Translations under genes and position numbers: made by a program | In this document: positions 30,142 to 40,766 of the stretch, piece by piece | Layout of the letters: every line of letters begins with the position of its first letter | How positions within the stretch are numbered: position 1 is the first letter of the stretch | Assembly (NCBI RefSeq): GCF_964020115.1 | Contig: NZ_OZ026542.1 | Location: 2,497,436 to 2,561,435, forward strand | DNA length: 64,000 bases | Direction: 5' to 3' | From: Candidatus Regiella endosymbiont of Tuberolachnus salignus | Lineage (GTDB): Bacteria; Pseudomonadota; Gammaproteobacteria; Enterobacterales; Enterobacteriaceae | Notes under the pieces: model-generated | What the model was told of the DNA's origin: nothing | What the model saw: only the letters and a program-made list of their open reading frames with translations | Database searches by the model: none

Positions 30142-30463
30142 GTTCGCTCTCCGGATGAAGTATATTTTTTAGTATAAGTGACTCAGTTTAACATGTGAAA
30201 GCCTAAAAAACATAAGTGTTCATAATTGCGAAGCGGGTAGCAATTCGATGTGTAAATTTGAGTCTACTATAATCAATAAAAGGTAATGCCTCCAACTTGT
30301 ATTAAGATATACATCCGTATTTTAAGAGAGGATAGTCATGGCATTAGTAAAGATGTCTTGTTGATTTTGCTCACAGATGAAGTCGGTTCATCAACATGGA
30401 AAGGATGATGCATGCAATCCACGTTATACCCTTCGCCTGAGGTAACTGGAAGCACTGTGGCTA

Positions 30464-31318
30464 TGGTACTGTTAACAAAGTAATTTAAAAACCTTAAGAC
30501 AAGCGATGGCGAAAAAAGAAAAGAAGGTGACATCCAGCTTATCAAAGCGTAAAGCGAGTCTTTTGTGTTCTTTTATTTTGCCGAAGAAACGTTCAATGGC
30601 ATTACGTGTTTTATATTTTTCTTTATCTTTTGGCGGGATACCGGGATAAATCGCGCCTTGGCGGCGAGGGATAACCGGGTATTTTCTGCTATCACGAATA
30701 AGCTTTTTGACATCATAAAAATCGTAGCCTTTATCCGCGATAACATCGTTTATCTGTCTCCAGTCTCCTTTTGCCCACAAAATAGGAAAAACTTTCATAT
30801 CGGTACGTTGTCCGTAAGAATAAACAAACACTCCTGAGATAATCGCCTGAAAGGCCGACATGAATTTTAGTACTCATTCCTTTGCGACCGCGCCCTATCG
30901 ACTGAACTCCTTTTTTTTTAAACTCCCTGAGCCGTGGCGGTGTAGGCTCACTGTGGTGCTGTCTATCCAGACGCAGTCAAGGCTGATTTTCTTTTTTTCT
31001 GCAATAGATAAAGCAAATGCCAGAATAACCCATTCTCACTCCAGCGTTTAAAACGTGTGTAAATCGTATGCCAGTGGCCATAAAAAGTAGGCACGTCACG
31101 CCAAAGGATACCGGTTCTCAATACGTATAACACTGCCGAGAAAAAGTGATAATGACTGATACCCGTGGGTCTGCCTGGACGCTTGTAATATTTAAGAATA
31201 TGAGGCTCGATTTCTTTTATAAAATCGGACGCTTTGATCGGATAATGTCTGTTTTTCATCCTTAACAACCCCACAAAAAGCGGAGCTTATCTCAATACTC
31301 ACTTTGTTAACAGTGCCA
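30464..31318. mobile_element. IS5-family insertion sequence, copy 1
   Basis: An 855-bp element with inverted ends tggtactgttaacaaagt / actttgttaacagtgcca and a duplicated TA outside (30462-30463, 31319-31320). It is nearly identical to the copy at 43914-44768, with only a handful of substitutions seen. The transposase resembles the IS5 family (IS427-like group) and is broken in both copies. Confidence 0.9.
30472..31274 (-). pseudogene. IS5-family DDE transposase, frameshifted, copy 1
   Basis: Three pieces must be joined to read a full transposase. First, residues from the ATG at 31274 (FIKEIEPHILKYYKRPGRPT, GILWRDVPTFYGHWHTIYTR). Second, a middle part with the first catalytic Asp (CVWIDSTTVSLHRHGSGSL), reached by a -1 shift at a run of seven A near 30998. 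Third, after disturbances around the nine-A run near 30915 and 30860, the C-terminal part (DVIADKGYDFYDVKKLI, ERFFGKIKEHKRLALRFDK). A single -1 shift is normal in this group, but the extra breaks suggest an inactive gene. The other copy shares the same breaks. Confidence 0.75.
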
Positions 31319-31392
31319 TACTACGCGATCCGGCGAGCACCCGCAGCCAACAACGCGGCGACTTCAAAGGCGAAGGGTATAGACCGTTAATT

Positions 31393-32229
31393 TTATCGAC
31401 GTAAAAATACTTGCGGTAACTGGTTTTCTGGATGCTGATAAATGCCTAAATCAGTTTGATACCAATGAGTTAGTACGTCGCTACGCAATACTTCGTGGGG
31501 TAAACCAGAGGCGACAAGCTCTCCCCTGTGGAGCAGCATAATTCGATTGGCATAAAGCGCCGCTAAATTGAGATCATGCAAAATGCAGCAAACGGCTAAA
31601 GATTGTTGCTGGGTAAGTCGTCGTAACAAACGTAACGTATGCTGTTGATGATGCAAATCCAGTGCAGAAGTGGGTTCATCAAGAAATAAACAACAGGGGG
31701 TGGGACGAGGATGCCAAAGTTGAGCTAATGCTCTTGCTAGCTGTACTCGTTGTTGCTCTCCAACCGACAATTTTCGATAGTCACGACTGGCCAGCGTTTT
31801 ACAATCGGTTTGCTCCATCACCTGTTGTATTATTTTTTGCTGCTCGATCTTTGTTTGTGCACCATGGGGCGCTCGCCCCATAGCCACCACCTGTTCAACA
31901 GTAAATGGGAATTCTAGCGCGCTAGACTGAGGCATTAGAGCGCGCACTTTAGCTAATAGAGGGAGGAACCAATGATGCGAAGGTTTATCAAAAAGGTAAC
32001 AAGTTCCACTATCAGCAGATAAATAACCACTCAATAAACGCAGCAAGGTAGATTTCCCTGCGCCATTTGGTCCAATAATGGCAACTATTTCACCGCTATT
32101 GATATGCAGAGAGACATTTTTAATTAGATTACATTTGCCAACATGATAGTAAAGATGTTGTGCTTGGATTAACGCCGGATTATCCAAAAACCTATTCTCT
32201 AATAAGTTTGGGGTCAAAGAATTATCCAC
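31393..32229 (-). CDS. hmuV: Hemin ABC transporter ATP-binding protein
   Basis: The ATPase of the inner-membrane heme importer, acting with the permease HmuU. It has 278 residues. Walker [10 protein letters not shown] is near residue 54 and Walker [11 protein letters not shown] near 185. The signature [15 protein letters not shown] has Val where most members have Gly. Yersinia-like features are [27 protein letters not shown] and [17 protein letters not shown]. The first eight codons overlap the end of hmuU, so translation is likely coupled. It is the last gene of the operon; repeat A8 begins 13 bp past its stop and might aid termination. Confidence 0.95.
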   Translation of the reverse strand: MDNSLTPNLLENRFLDNPALIQAQHLYYHVGKCNLIKNVSLHINSGEIVAIIGPNGAGKSTLLRLLSGYLSADSGTCYLFDKPSHHWFLPLLAKVRALMPQSSALEFPFTVEQVVAMGRAPHGAQTKIEQQKIIQQVMEQTDCKTLASRDYRKLSVGEQQRVQLARALAQLWHPRPTPCCLFLDEPTSALDLHHQQHTLRLLRRLTQQQSLAVCCILHDLNLAALYANRIMLLHRGELVASGLPHEVLRSDVLTHWYQTDLGIYQHPENQLPQVFLRR

Positions 32230-33220
32230 TAAGCGGTTCCTGTTGGCGTAATATTAGCCATAAAAAATAGGGGCCGCCTATCAAACTGGTAATCAATCCA
32301 ACTGGCATTTCTGACGGTGCGACTAAAGTTCGCGCTAAAGTATCGGCACTGAGGAGTAAGCAAGCACCGCCTAAAGCGGCACCAGGCAATAACCAACGGT
32401 GATCGGCACCTAAATGCATTCGGATCAAATGTGGAATAACTAAGCCAATAAAACCAATAATACCACTCAACGCGACAGCAGTACTGACCAATAAGGTGCT
32501 GAGTAAGAGAAATCGGCTTTTCGTTTGCTGGATATTAATACCAAGATAATGAGCTTCTTCATCACCAAGTTGCAATAAATTGAGTTTATGCGCTTGTAAT
32601 AGTGTGATTACCATGGTTGGAATAATAAATGCGGCGGCGAGTCCTAACATAGGCCACTGAACCTGACTCAGGCTGCCCATCATCCATAAAGAAAATTGGC
32701 GCAGTTGCTGATCATTACTAAAATAACTCAAAATACCAACAGCAGCACCACAGAGCGCATTGATGGCGATACCGATCAATAATAAACTTGATAACCTGCC
32801 CTGCCCCGTGCGGCTGAAAGATAAAATAAGCAAAGAAATCAGTAAACCACCAATAAAAGCGGCGATAACATGGCTGTAAAAAATGATAGAAAAAGTAAAT
32901 GGCATGACGATAACCAGCGCGACGAATAATGCGGCTCCACTGCTAATGCCTAATAAACCAGGATCAGCCAAAGGATTACGGAATAGTCCCTGCATAACCG
33001 CACCAGAGGTTGCTAACGCAAAACCAATTAAAATCGCTAATAGCACACGGGGCAACCGAATATTGAGCCAAATTTGCCAAGCGATGTCATCGAATGAACT
33101 GTGCCATAGCGTACGAAAAGAAAGCGGCAGTGCACCCAAATTGCTTGATCCGATGATAAGTAAAATCAACAATACAAATAAACCGCCCAAGGTATACCGA
33201 GGCGGCATAGCTGCTCTCAT
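32222..33220 (-). CDS. hmuU: Hemin ABC transporter permease
   Basis: A FecCD-family membrane component of the heme importer; 332 residues with about ten membrane helices. Typical blocks are [69 protein letters not shown] and [19 protein letters not shown]. The start at 33220 overlaps the end of hmuT by four bases, the normal coupled arrangement; a second ATG at residue 5 is possible. Order and overlaps match the Yersinia hmu locus. Confidence 0.95.
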   Translation of the reverse strand: MRAAMPPRYTLGGLFVLLILLIIGSSNLGALPLSFRTLWHSSFDDIAWQIWLNIRLPRVLLAILIGFALATSGAVMQGLFRNPLADPGLLGISSGAALFVALVIVMPFTFSIIFYSHVIAAFIGGLLISLLILSFSRTGQGRLSSLLLIGIAINALCGAAVGILSYFSNDQQLRQFSLWMMGSLSQVQWPMLGLAAAFIIPTMVITLLQAHKLNLLQLGDEEAHYLGINIQQTKSRFLLLSTLLVSTAVALSGIIGFIGLVIPHLIRMHLGADHRWLLPGAALGGACLLLSADTLARTLVAPSEMPVGLITSLIGGPYFLWLILRQQEPLSG

Positions 33221-34035
33221 AGACTCAGTTCCCCCGCCTGTCTTAATTGTTTAATAACCGCCGGCGTTTGTAGACCAAAGCCAAGTAAAGCCATATCGTC
33301 GAATGTCACTATTCGTCGATGTTTACCCGCGGGAGTTAGTGCTATTCCAGGAAGTTGCCAGATTTTATCCACGCCCCCAAGAGATTCTAGCCCATCCGTG
33401 GTGACCAGAATCAAGTCTGGTGCACTCGCAATCAACCCTTCTTGAGAGAGCGGCCGATAACGCTCAAATCCTTGCATGGCATTTTGAGCACCTGTCGCGC
33501 ATATCATGGCATCCGCTGCGGTATTTTGCCCTGCCGCCAAGGGCGCGCTGCCGCCATAACTCATAATAAACAACATCCGTACAGCGATAGGGCTATTATC
33601 AATCTCTGCTATTTCTTGTTGATACTTTTGCGCCAGCTGTTTCCCTTGATCAATCTGATTGACGGCAGTAGAGATAAGGCTAATTTTTTCAGATACGGCA
33701 TTCAAGGTGGTATCACTAGGAATAGAGACCACTTTAACACCGCTGTCGACAATTTGTTTCAACGCCAATGGAGACCCAGCAAGTGCACTGCTTAGCACTA
33801 ACGTCGGTTTCATCGCGAGAATACCTTCTGCATTGATTTGACGCATATAGCCTATATTCGGCAATGATTTTATTGCTGATGGCGTTAAGCTGGTGCTGTC
33901 ACGCGCCACTATTTTTGAACCTACGCCTAAGGCGTAGGTAATTTCGGAAACGTCACCGCCAATAGTGACGATACGCTCTGCAACAGCATTGAACAATGGC
34001 AATGCCAAGAGCAACGGCAGTAGCCAAATTTTCAT
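33217..34035 (-). CDS. hmuT: Periplasmic hemin-binding protein
   Basis: Binds heme in the periplasm and delivers it to HmuUV. It has 272 residues with a classic signal peptide ([19 protein letters not shown], cleavage after about residue 19). A TroA-like two-lobe fold follows: [60 protein letters not shown] and [15 protein letters not shown]. The conserved Tyr in the PNIGYMR region is a plausible heme ligand, as in Yersinia HmuT. It overlaps hmuS and hmuU by four bases each. Confidence 0.95.
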   Translation of the reverse strand: MKIWLLPLLLALPLFNAVAERIVTIGGDVSEITYALGVGSKIVARDSTSLTPSAIKSLPNIGYMRQINAEGILAMKPTLVLSSALAGSPLALKQIVDSGVKVVSIPSDTTLNAVSEKISLISTAVNQIDQGKQLAQKYQQEIAEIDNSPIAVRMLFIMSYGGSAPLAAGQNTAADAMICATGAQNAMQGFERYRPLSQEGLIASAPDLILVTTDGLESLGGVDKIWQLPGIALTPAGKHRRIVTFDDMALLGFGLQTPAVIKQLRQAGELSL

Positions 34036-35093
34036 GCAGCGACATCCTTTTTAACAGGCAGGGCTGACAATTGTTCACGCCATTGACTCTGCTCGGGCTG
34101 CCCTTCATGGCGCTGCCCAAATAATTGAGCAATTTGGGTGCCATCTGCGGCAAATAATTCCAAACTGGTGACAAAACCATCTTTGGTTGGTTTGCGCGTG
34201 ATCCAGCTTTCGGCGATCGCACTTTCATGCAACTGCAGAGTAAAACGCTGATTATTGACGCTGATCCAACCTTCTCCTATTGTTTTTTGCTGTGTTACAT
34301 TTTGTTCAATCAATCCGGTAAAAATTTGTATACAAGCGCCGTTACTAACGAAAATCATAATCTCATTCTGCTGTTGATGAGCAGCATTAAGAATTTGCAG
34401 TAAGGCTCCCCGCTCAACTTGATAGGCCAGATCGTCAGCAACCACACGGAATAACTGCTGACGAGTCACATTATGCCGTTCTAGTAATCGGAAGAATTGG
34501 TGAATATCTGTCATCTTACGCCATTCATCTTCAATCTGGGCGGCATTGTTGATATCAATGCTGTTTTTCTGAGAGGGAGATAACGATTGCAGCAACAGTT
34601 CAGGATTATCAGGGCTAGTGTATTCTTCTATTAACTTTTGCCAATGGGAATGCTGGCTTTCATCAGTAAGAGAAACGCTATGTACCGCATTACCCTCTAC
34701 ATCATAAAAATGGATACTTTGCTGTTCACCTTGTCTTTCATCTTTTTCTCGCATGACAAATATACTGTCCCACTTGTCTAAAAACAGACGGAGATCCAAA
34801 TCGCGTGGGTTGAGTATAATCCCTCCGTGAGGAGTATATTTCTGGTTTTTATAACGACCTATCATCTGCTGGATGGCATATCGATTAGCCGTCGTCGATT
34901 TGACAAGACCGATATTTTCTAACTTAGTTAATAACGTTAGCGCATTGACTTGTAGCCGTTGTGCATCATGTCCTACCCGCGCATGCGCGAGGGCGGCTTC
35001 ACTGACATTGAGCATTTTGGCGATATTGGCGGTCGACATGCCTGGATATTGCTGTTTTTCTTTAAGATATTGCAGGTATAGCGAGGATTTCAT
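34032..35093 (-). CDS. hmuS: Hemin-degrading / heme-transfer protein
   Basis: A cytoplasmic HemS-type protein that receives heme and releases iron or passes heme on. The 353 residues start [20 protein letters not shown], aligned with Yersinia HmuS; an eight-codon upstream extension is not conserved. The internal duplication of the family is evident, with [12 protein letters not shown] and [12 protein letters not shown] in the first half. The second half has [36 protein letters not shown] and [21 protein letters not shown] ribosome site AAGGA lies seven bases before the ATG. The 17-bp gap to hmuR and 4-bp overlap with hmuT indicate one operon. Confidence 0.95.
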   Translation of the reverse strand: MKSSLYLQYLKEKQQYPGMSTANIAKMLNVSEAALAHARVGHDAQRLQVNALTLLTKLENIGLVKSTTANRYAIQQMIGRYKNQKYTPHGGIILNPRDLDLRLFLDKWDSIFVMREKDERQGEQQSIHFYDVEGNAVHSVSLTDESQHSHWQKLIEEYTSPDNPELLLQSLSPSQKNSIDINNAAQIEDEWRKMTDIHQFFRLLERHNVTRQQLFRVVADDLAYQVERGALLQILNAAHQQQNEIMIFVSNGACIQIFTGLIEQNVTQQKTIGEGWISVNNQRFTLQLHESAIAESWITRKPTKDGFVTSLELFAADGTQIAQLFGQRHEGQPEQSQWREQLSALPVKKDVAA

Positions 35094-35110
35094 GATGATG
35101 TCCTTTTTAA

Positions 35111-37192
35111 TTACCATTGATAACTGATAAATAGTTTCGCACTGCGCCCATCTTGTGGAATACCCTGTGGTGAAGCGTATTGTTTATCGAAAGCATTAGC
35201 TAACACCGCGGTTGCCGTCATTCCTTGAAAATGGCCTTGGCCTTTATAGCTGAGATAAAAATCGTTCACGCCATAGCCCGCCTGTGGTTTTATCTCGGGT
35301 CTGATTCTTGGAGGAGTAACCATGAAGTGGTTATCTTTTGCTGCAGTGAGTACCCAACCGGTAGAAAATCCTGTCCTCGCTATAGGGAGATCAAGTCTAC
35401 TCGTGAGAGTATCCGGATTAATACTAGCAATATAATTTCCGCTCTCTTGATTTTTACCTCGAGTACGGTTGTAAGCGAGATCCCAGCTGAACCAATCTGT
35501 TTGGTAATTCATCATGACATCCCAACCCCAGATTTTGGCCTGTCTAATATTTTTGGCTTTTGTGTAGTAATGCTGGACATCAACGTAAATGTAGTCCTTC
35601 GCTTGTGTATCAAAGTAACTGGCTTTAAATTGCCATGCATCGTTGTTAGCCAATACATTGTCGAATTGCAAGCCGAAACCATATTCTTGAGTGGCGTTGG
35701 TTTCCGGTTTTAAATGAGGATTCGGTTGCCAAGTATTCCAACCTACTACTTTACGTCTATGTGTAATAGGATCTTCTTCAATGAGAGGGTAATGTTTTGA
35801 ATCATTGTATATCTCACCCATTTTTGGCGCGCGGAAAGCCTGTGCATAAGAGCCAAACATCATCAACCAGTCGGTAGGTGTGACGGTGATCGCTCCCCGG
35901 GATGACCATTTATCCGCCGATACATCTGGATTTTTTTTATTTTCGGCATGATAGCGGTCAAAACGAGTCCCTAACAAAAGAGAGACAGGTAGATCACGCA
36001 GGGTCATCTCGTCTTGTGCCCAAACCGAATTGACATTAATTTTTGCCGCTGGAAAGCTTTCCGCCAGACCACTAGGATTTTGTTTCTGCTGATACGCTTC
36101 CGTGCCATAGGTCAATAAATGTGATGCTGGGCTGTGAGTGAAAAATCGGCTACGGTTTTCTAACTTAACGCCACGGGTGATTTGTTCATAACCTTTTTCG
36201 CCTTCTTTCAGGACAAGATCATGAATATTAAGATCAGAGTAATACAATGCCGTAGTGGTATCCAACCAGGCTAAATCTTGTGGATTTAATCGATAACTTA
36301 ATTGTGCATCGCGCTGCAAGGTTGAACGCTTGGTCATTTTATTTTTTGCAGTGATTTCAGATTGTTGTGGGTTCTCTGGCTCTCGAGAGCGATTATTGTA
36401 GTAACGCAAGTTAGCGTTGAGAGATTGATTATCATCTATAGCCCAAGTTCCTTTGGTCATTACGTTATTAATACTCTCGTTATTTGGCGCTGAAAAATGT
36501 TTACCTTGATTAATATTACCAATATCACGGGTGCTAAAAGTGATCAGACCGTCCAAATTGGCCGTTTTACCGAATACACTGCCCCCCATAGCTAGACTGT
36601 GATTACCAGTAGCTCCGAGACCAAACACCCGATAACCCACGTTTTGATCAGGCAGGAGTAAATCCGCTGCATCAACGGTTTGATACGAAACCACCCCCCC
36701 TAAGGCACTCCCACCATAGAGCAATGCTGAAGGGCCGCGCACAATTTCAGCCTGTTTTATCAGGCTAGGATCAAGAAAAATACTGCTAGTATGAACGGTG
36801 TCAATACCCTGACGAACGCCGTCTACCAATGTCAATACACCTTTGCTATCATAACCACGCATGCTGATTTCTTGACCATTAGTGCGGCCACTGCCGGACA
36901 GCGTGATCCCGGGGATCGCGCGTAGCATATCAATAGCAGAAAATGCGCTGTGGCTTGTAGCTGTATCACCCTTAATAACAGTAACCATCATAGGGGCGCT
37001 AAAGCTGTCACGGGAATTACCTGTCGCTACTATGGTCATTGTTTCATTCTTATTGTGTTGCTTTTTTTGCTCTTCCGTCAGTCGACTATTATTGCTGTTA
37101 TTCATAATATCGTTTGCAGCATAAGTGAATAATGGTAGTGCACAAACGACGATTAAACTTAAAGATGAAACACGCAAAGGCCACTTCTCCAT
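35111..37192 (-). CDS. hmuR: TonB-dependent hemin receptor
   Basis: An outer-membrane gated channel taking up free heme and heme proteins. It has 693 residues. A signal peptide (about 1-25, ending LFTYAA) is followed by a TonB box-like start (ETMTIVATG). The plug domain (about 60-180) includes NGQEISMRGYDSKGVLTLVD and IVRGPSALLYGGSALGGVV. A 22-strand barrel with the FRAPKMGEIYND block ends in the terminal aromatic SAKLFISYQW. It heads the hmu operon. The Fur-like palindrome just upstream suggests iron repression. The receptor depends on TonB-ExbBD, which is not in this window. Confidence 0.95.
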   Translation of the reverse strand: MEKWPLRVSSLSLIVVCALPLFTYAANDIMNNSNNSRLTEEQKKQHNKNETMTIVATGNSRDSFSAPMMVTVIKGDTATSHSAFSAIDMLRAIPGITLSGSGRTNGQEISMRGYDSKGVLTLVDGVRQGIDTVHTSSIFLDPSLIKQAEIVRGPSALLYGGSALGGVVSYQTVDAADLLLPDQNVGYRVFGLGATGNHSLAMGGSVFGKTANLDGLITFSTRDIGNINQGKHFSAPNNESINNVMTKGTWAIDDNQSLNANLRYYNNRSREPENPQQSEITAKNKMTKRSTLQRDAQLSYRLNPQDLAWLDTTTALYYSDLNIHDLVLKEGEKGYEQITRGVKLENRSRFFTHSPASHLLTYGTEAYQQKQNPSGLAESFPAAKINVNSVWAQDEMTLRDLPVSLLLGTRFDRYHAENKKNPDVSADKWSSRGAITVTPTDWLMMFGSYAQAFRAPKMGEIYNDSKHYPLIEEDPITHRRKVVGWNTWQPNPHLKPETNATQEYGFGLQFDNVLANNDAWQFKASYFDTQAKDYIYVDVQHYYTKAKNIRQAKIWGWDVMMNYQTDWFSWDLAYNRTRGKNQESGNYIASINPDTLTSRLDLPIARTGFSTGWVLTAAKDNHFMVTPPRIRPEIKPQAGYGVNDFYLSYKGQGHFQGMTATAVLANAFDKQYASPQGIPQDGRSAKLFISYQW

Positions 37193-37203
37193 TATTAGTA
37201 ATT

Positions 37204-37245
37204 AATGATAATAAAAATGATTCTCAATTCGAGAATTATTATCAT
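37204..37245 (-). promoter_or_regulatory. Fur-box-like palindrome upstream of hmuR
   Basis: aatgataataaaaatgattc followed by tcaattcgagaattattatc forms overlapping imperfect palindromes. On the minus strand gagaatcatttttattatc matches the 19-bp Fur consensus at 14 positions. A candidate promoter on the same strand has TTGATA and GATAAT 18 bp apart just upstream, so binding would block transcription. Fur control of hmu in Yersinia is established. Confidence 0.7.
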
Positions 37246-37400
37246 ACAAGTTTACTGATAATATCAAGTGAAATAGGGTGATGTATTAAACTTATTGAAA
37301 AATCCTGTTTTGGGAAAACCGTTCCGGATATGAAATCAAGGCATCTTAGGTTCAACCCACTGATATTCATCAATTGAGTGCAGCTCAAAGGAAATTTCTG

Positions 37401-37542
37401 AGAGCCCATTCGAAATCTTCTTTAGCAAAGCTCAATTAATGAAAAAATGGGCGAAAAAGCGCAGTTTACATAGCGTAAATGAGCATTTTGAGCGAGTTTT
37501 TGACGAAGTATTAGCAAGCACAAGAGATTTCGAATAGGCTCT
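37401..37542. repeat. Family B element, copy B2
   Basis: A 142-bp element from agagcccattcgaaatct to agatttcgaataggctct, with gcgcagtttacatagcgtaa in the middle. It is one of the two most complete copies (the other is B3). It lies between hmuR and trkA; trkA ends 11 bp later. Confidence 0.8.
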
Positions 37543-37552
37543 AACAGAGCTC

Positions 37553-38929
37553 TTATAGAAAAAATGGACTGGGTTGAAATAGTTTTTCAACGGCGGGAAT
37601 GAATTTTTTATCGGTGATAAACATAATGACATGATCACCTTGTTGAATAATAAAATGACTATTCGCAATAATGACTTCATCACCCCGCACAATAGCCCCA
37701 ATGGTTGTACCAGGTGGTAATTCGATCTTCTCAACAGTACGTCCAATAACTTTAGAGGTACTTTTATCACCATGAGCAATGGCTTCGATCGCTTCAGCGA
37801 TACCACGGCGTAAAGAAGAAACGCTGACAATATCCGCTTTACGTACATGACCTAATAATGCGGAGATGGTCGCTTGTTGTGGTGAGATTACAATGTCTAT
37901 GGTATTATTTTGCACCAGATCAACGTAAGCATTACGCTGAATTAGAACCATCGCTTTCTTGGCTCCCATATGTTTTGCTAGCATAGCAGACATGATATTA
38001 ACCTCATCATTATTAGTCAGGGTAATAAAAACGTCGACTTGGTCTATATGCTCTTCTGCTAACAGTTCCTGATCCGAGGCATCACCATAGTACACTGTTG
38101 TTTTATGAAGTATTTCTGCCAATTCTTCAGATCGAGATAGATTACTTTCAATTAATTTTACTTTGTAATCATTTTCTAGTTTTAGCGCTAAACCTGACCC
38201 AACATTGCCACCACCAACAATCATAATCCGTGTGTACGGTTTTTCGGGGCGTTGCAGTTCGCTCATCACTGTTCGAATATGTTGTGAAGCGACGATAAAA
38301 AAGACTTCATCACCCGCTTCAATAACGGTCGAGCCCTGCGGTCGTATGGGTTGATTTTGACGGAATATAGCGGCAATACGGGTATCAATATGAGGGGCTC
38401 GTTCACGTAAAGAGGCAAGATCATTACCCACTAACGCACCACCATACTGTGCTTTTACCGCGACAATACTTACTTTTCCTTCAGCAAAATTAACAACTTG
38501 CAGAGCACCAGGATATTCAATCAATTTATAAATATAATCAATAACCAATTGCTCCGGTGAAATCAAGTGATCAATCACAATCCCTGTCGGTTGAAAAAGT
38601 TTATCTACTTCACGGACATATTCAGGTGAACGAATACGAGCAATACGATTGGGTGTTTTAAATAATAAGTAAGCGATTTGACAAGCGATCATATTCGTCT
38701 CATCGGAGTTAGTCACTGCGACTAACATATCCGCGTCTTCAGCACCGGCTTCACGCAATACACGCGGATAAGAGCCCTGTCCCTGTACTACACGTAGATC
38801 AAATTTATCTTGTAGTTGCCGTAGGCGACTGGCATCAATGTCGACAACAGTAATGTCATTATTTTCACCGACCAAGTTTTTCGCTAACGTTTCACCTACT
38901 TGTCCCGATCCAAGAATGATTATTTTCAT
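37553..38929 (-). CDS. trkA: Trk potassium uptake system NAD-binding subunit
   Basis: A peripheral inner-membrane protein that gates Trk K+ channels in response to NAD(H). The 458 residues have the E. coli length. Two Rossmann domains start [19 protein letters not shown] and [18 protein letters not shown] (about 233), each followed by an RCK-C domain. The end [20 protein letters not shown] is conserved. It lies 45 bp after rsmB in the conserved def-fmt-rsmB-trkA order. The membrane partner TrkH/G is not in this window. Confidence 0.97.
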   Translation of the reverse strand: MKIIILGSGQVGETLAKNLVGENNDITVVDIDASRLRQLQDKFDLRVVQGQGSYPRVLREAGAEDADMLVAVTNSDETNMIACQIAYLLFKTPNRIARIRSPEYVREVDKLFQPTGIVIDHLISPEQLVIDYIYKLIEYPGALQVVNFAEGKVSIVAVKAQYGGALVGNDLASLRERAPHIDTRIAAIFRQNQPIRPQGSTVIEAGDEVFFIVASQHIRTVMSELQRPEKPYTRIMIVGGGNVGSGLALKLENDYKVKLIESNLSRSEELAEILHKTTVYYGDASDQELLAEEHIDQVDVFITLTNNDEVNIMSAMLAKHMGAKKAMVLIQRNAYVDLVQNNTIDIVISPQQATISALLGHVRKADIVSVSSLRRGIAEAIEAIAHGDKSTSKVIGRTVEKIELPPGTTIGAIVRGDEVIIANSHFIIQQGDHVIMFITDKKFIPAVEKLFQPSPFFL

Positions 38930-38974
38930 TGCATTAAGATTACTCTGAAATTCATTGGGTATATTGATGAAAAA

Positions 38975-40264
38975 TTAATTTTTCATCATTTTTGCAAAAA
39001 AGAAGCCATCACCCTCTTCAGGATGAGGCAGCTGTTGCTTACCAAAGGTATCTACTGGGCTCGTTTTGATCCATTGCGCACTCGGTTGTCGCGCTAAGAA
39101 TGACGCAATTTGTTTTTGATTTTCTTCGGGTAAAATGGAACAAGTAGCATATACCATGATGCCTCCCCTTTTTAATTTTGGCCAAATAGCATCCATAATT
39201 TCAGCTTGTAATTTAGTCAATTCAGCGATATCACTGTCACGACGTAACCACTTGATATCAGGGTGTCGACGTATTACACCGGTGGCGGAACAAGGGGCAT
39301 CCAGCAAGATTCGATCAAATAATTGATCACCACACCATATATCAGGTGTGCGGCCATCTCCGATTTTTATTCTGGCTTGTAGCTGCAAACGTTGTAAATT
39401 TTCTTTAACACAACGCAAGCGTTGCTTATCGATATCAACGGCTAACACTTCAGCTTTGGGTGCTACTTCAAGAATATAAGTCGTTTTTCCTCCTGGCGCA
39501 GCACATAAGTCTAAGATATATTCACCATTTTGCGGATCAAGTAGATCGATACATCCCTGTGCAGATGCATCTTGAACCGTAACCCAGCCCTGAGAAAATC
39601 CAGGCAGCTGACCAACAGGACGAGGAAGTGTTAAACGAATAGCATCAGCGTAAACGGGGTGAGATGTCGCCTCAACTCCGGCTTGTTGCAACAGCGCTAA
39701 ATATTGACTACGAGAATGATGTATACGATTGACCCTAAGCCACATGGGTGGTTTTGCATTATTAGCCACAACAATCTGTTGCCATTGCTCAGGATAGGCT
39801 TTTTTAATACGCTTCAATAACCAGCTGGGATGCAGATAGTGGCTGTTATCATTCGTCGCCTGTTCCAACAACATTATCTGCTGACGCTGAAACTGGCGTA
39901 AGACACCATTAACTAATCCTTTTAATTGTGGCCACTTTAACGTTGTCGCTCCAGCAACGGTTTCAGCCAACGCGGCGTGGGCTGGAATACGAGTATGAAT
40001 AAGTTGATAAATACCTATCATCAGTAAATAATGCAAAATGCGTTTTTTTCCTGCCATTGGGCGAACCATTAACTGCTGAATACAAAATTCAAGTGTAGGT
40101 AAAACCCGTAAAGTGCCAAAACATAACTCTTGCAATAAAGTGCGATCTTTATCAGAAATATTTTGTTGTAATGCTGGCAGCACAACACTCAGTGACTTCC
40201 CTTTATTTAATACGTTGTTGATTACTTTAGCGGCGATAGCACGAATGTTATAAGTAGTTTTCAT
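38975..40264 (-). CDS. rsmB: 16S rRNA (cytosine967-C5)-methyltransferase
   Basis: Methylates C967 of 16S rRNA. From the ATG at 40264 it has 429 residues, equal to E. coli; the seven-codon upstream extension is unrelated. The N-terminal NusB-like domain (about 1-140) has [13 protein letters not shown]. The SAM pocket [15 protein letters not shown] is at about 250. The two catalytic cysteines lie in [20 protein letters not shown] and [12 protein letters not shown]. Usually fmt precedes it immediately; here a family F element and other repeat fragments separate them by 500 bp, perhaps breaking the operon. Confidence 0.97.
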   Translation of the reverse strand: MKTTYNIRAIAAKVINNVLNKGKSLSVVLPALQQNISDKDRTLLQELCFGTLRVLPTLEFCIQQLMVRPMAGKKRILHYLLMIGIYQLIHTRIPAHAALAETVAGATTLKWPQLKGLVNGVLRQFQRQQIMLLEQATNDNSHYLHPSWLLKRIKKAYPEQWQQIVVANNAKPPMWLRVNRIHHSRSQYLALLQQAGVEATSHPVYADAIRLTLPRPVGQLPGFSQGWVTVQDASAQGCIDLLDPQNGEYILDLCAAPGGKTTYILEVAPKAEVLAVDIDKQRLRCVKENLQRLQLQARIKIGDGRTPDIWCGDQLFDRILLDAPCSATGVIRRHPDIKWLRRDSDIAELTKLQAEIMDAIWPKLKRGGIMVYATCSILPEENQKQIASFLARQPSAQWIKTSPVDTFGKQQLPHPEEGDGFFFAKMMKN

Positions 40265-40278
40265 AGCCTTACAGTTTG

Positions 40279-40546
40279 TTGACATCCTCCCCGCACTAAA
40301 TGGCGAGGATTCCTACCGCGTTCAGACCGAAGCCTGACTCGCTTCAGTGGGTTCCTGCTTCCTCGAGCGGCCTAACTGCGCCGACTCTCTACAGGCTTAA
40401 AGTCCCGTATGCCCTGCGGTACTGATTGCCGTCACAGCTATGCCGAAGCTTTCGCTGTTAGCCGCGGCATTTTAACACAGGTTAGTTGGAAAACCAGGCC
40501 TTATATCCTTGACCTGAAGGCCGAGAATTTACGGCACACCGGATAA
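40279..40546. mobile_element. Family F element, uninterrupted copy (IS200/IS605-like)
   Basis: About 268 bp. The left end ttgacatcctccccgcacta forms a hairpin with aatggcgagga. The right end has ccttgacctgaaggccgag, a near-perfect hairpin, followed by tttacggcacaccggataa. These are the kind of imperfect hairpin ends carried by IS200/IS605 elements. No transposase is encoded. The middle is GC-richer with several short palindromes and could specify a structured RNA. Confidence 0.6.
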
Positions 40547-40554
40547 AATTCAAT

Positions 40555-40745
40555 AGACCTCTTAGAGCCTATTCTAAATCTCTTGTGCTCGCTGATACTT
40601 GAGATTTCTTGCATAACCTACTGCGTGGTATGAATTTCTGCGTTGCGTGGTGCTCGCAATCCTCATGTACTTGTATCAACGAAGGTGGCTGCGCGCCGTG
40701 CGCCTTGATTTTGCACCACGAGATACAGTTTTAAAAAAAATCTAA
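40555..40745. repeat. Mosaic of family B and C fragments upstream of fmt
   Basis: Pieces gacctctta, agagcctattctaaatctct, ggtgctcgcaatcctcatgt and acttgtatcaacgaaggt come from B and C elements but are joined out of order. No complete inverted ends are seen. This and the F element explain the fmt-rsmB spacer. Confidence 0.55.
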
Positions 40746-40766
40746 TAAATAAAAAAGAAAGAATAA

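Larger units (their letters stand above)
30427..31379. repeat. Family A element, copy A8, split by an insertion sequence
   Basis: The left arm (tacccttcgcctgaggtaac, from 30427) and right arm (gcgagcacccgcagccaac ... aaaggcgaagggta, to 31379) are separated by the IS at 30464-31318. TA flanks the whole (30425-30426, 31380-31381). The left arm is more diverged than usual. Confidence 0.75.

Noticed and set aside
29608-30200. SOS box in front of ssb
   Set aside because: No sequence close to the CTGT-N8-ACAG consensus was found in the upstream 60 bp.
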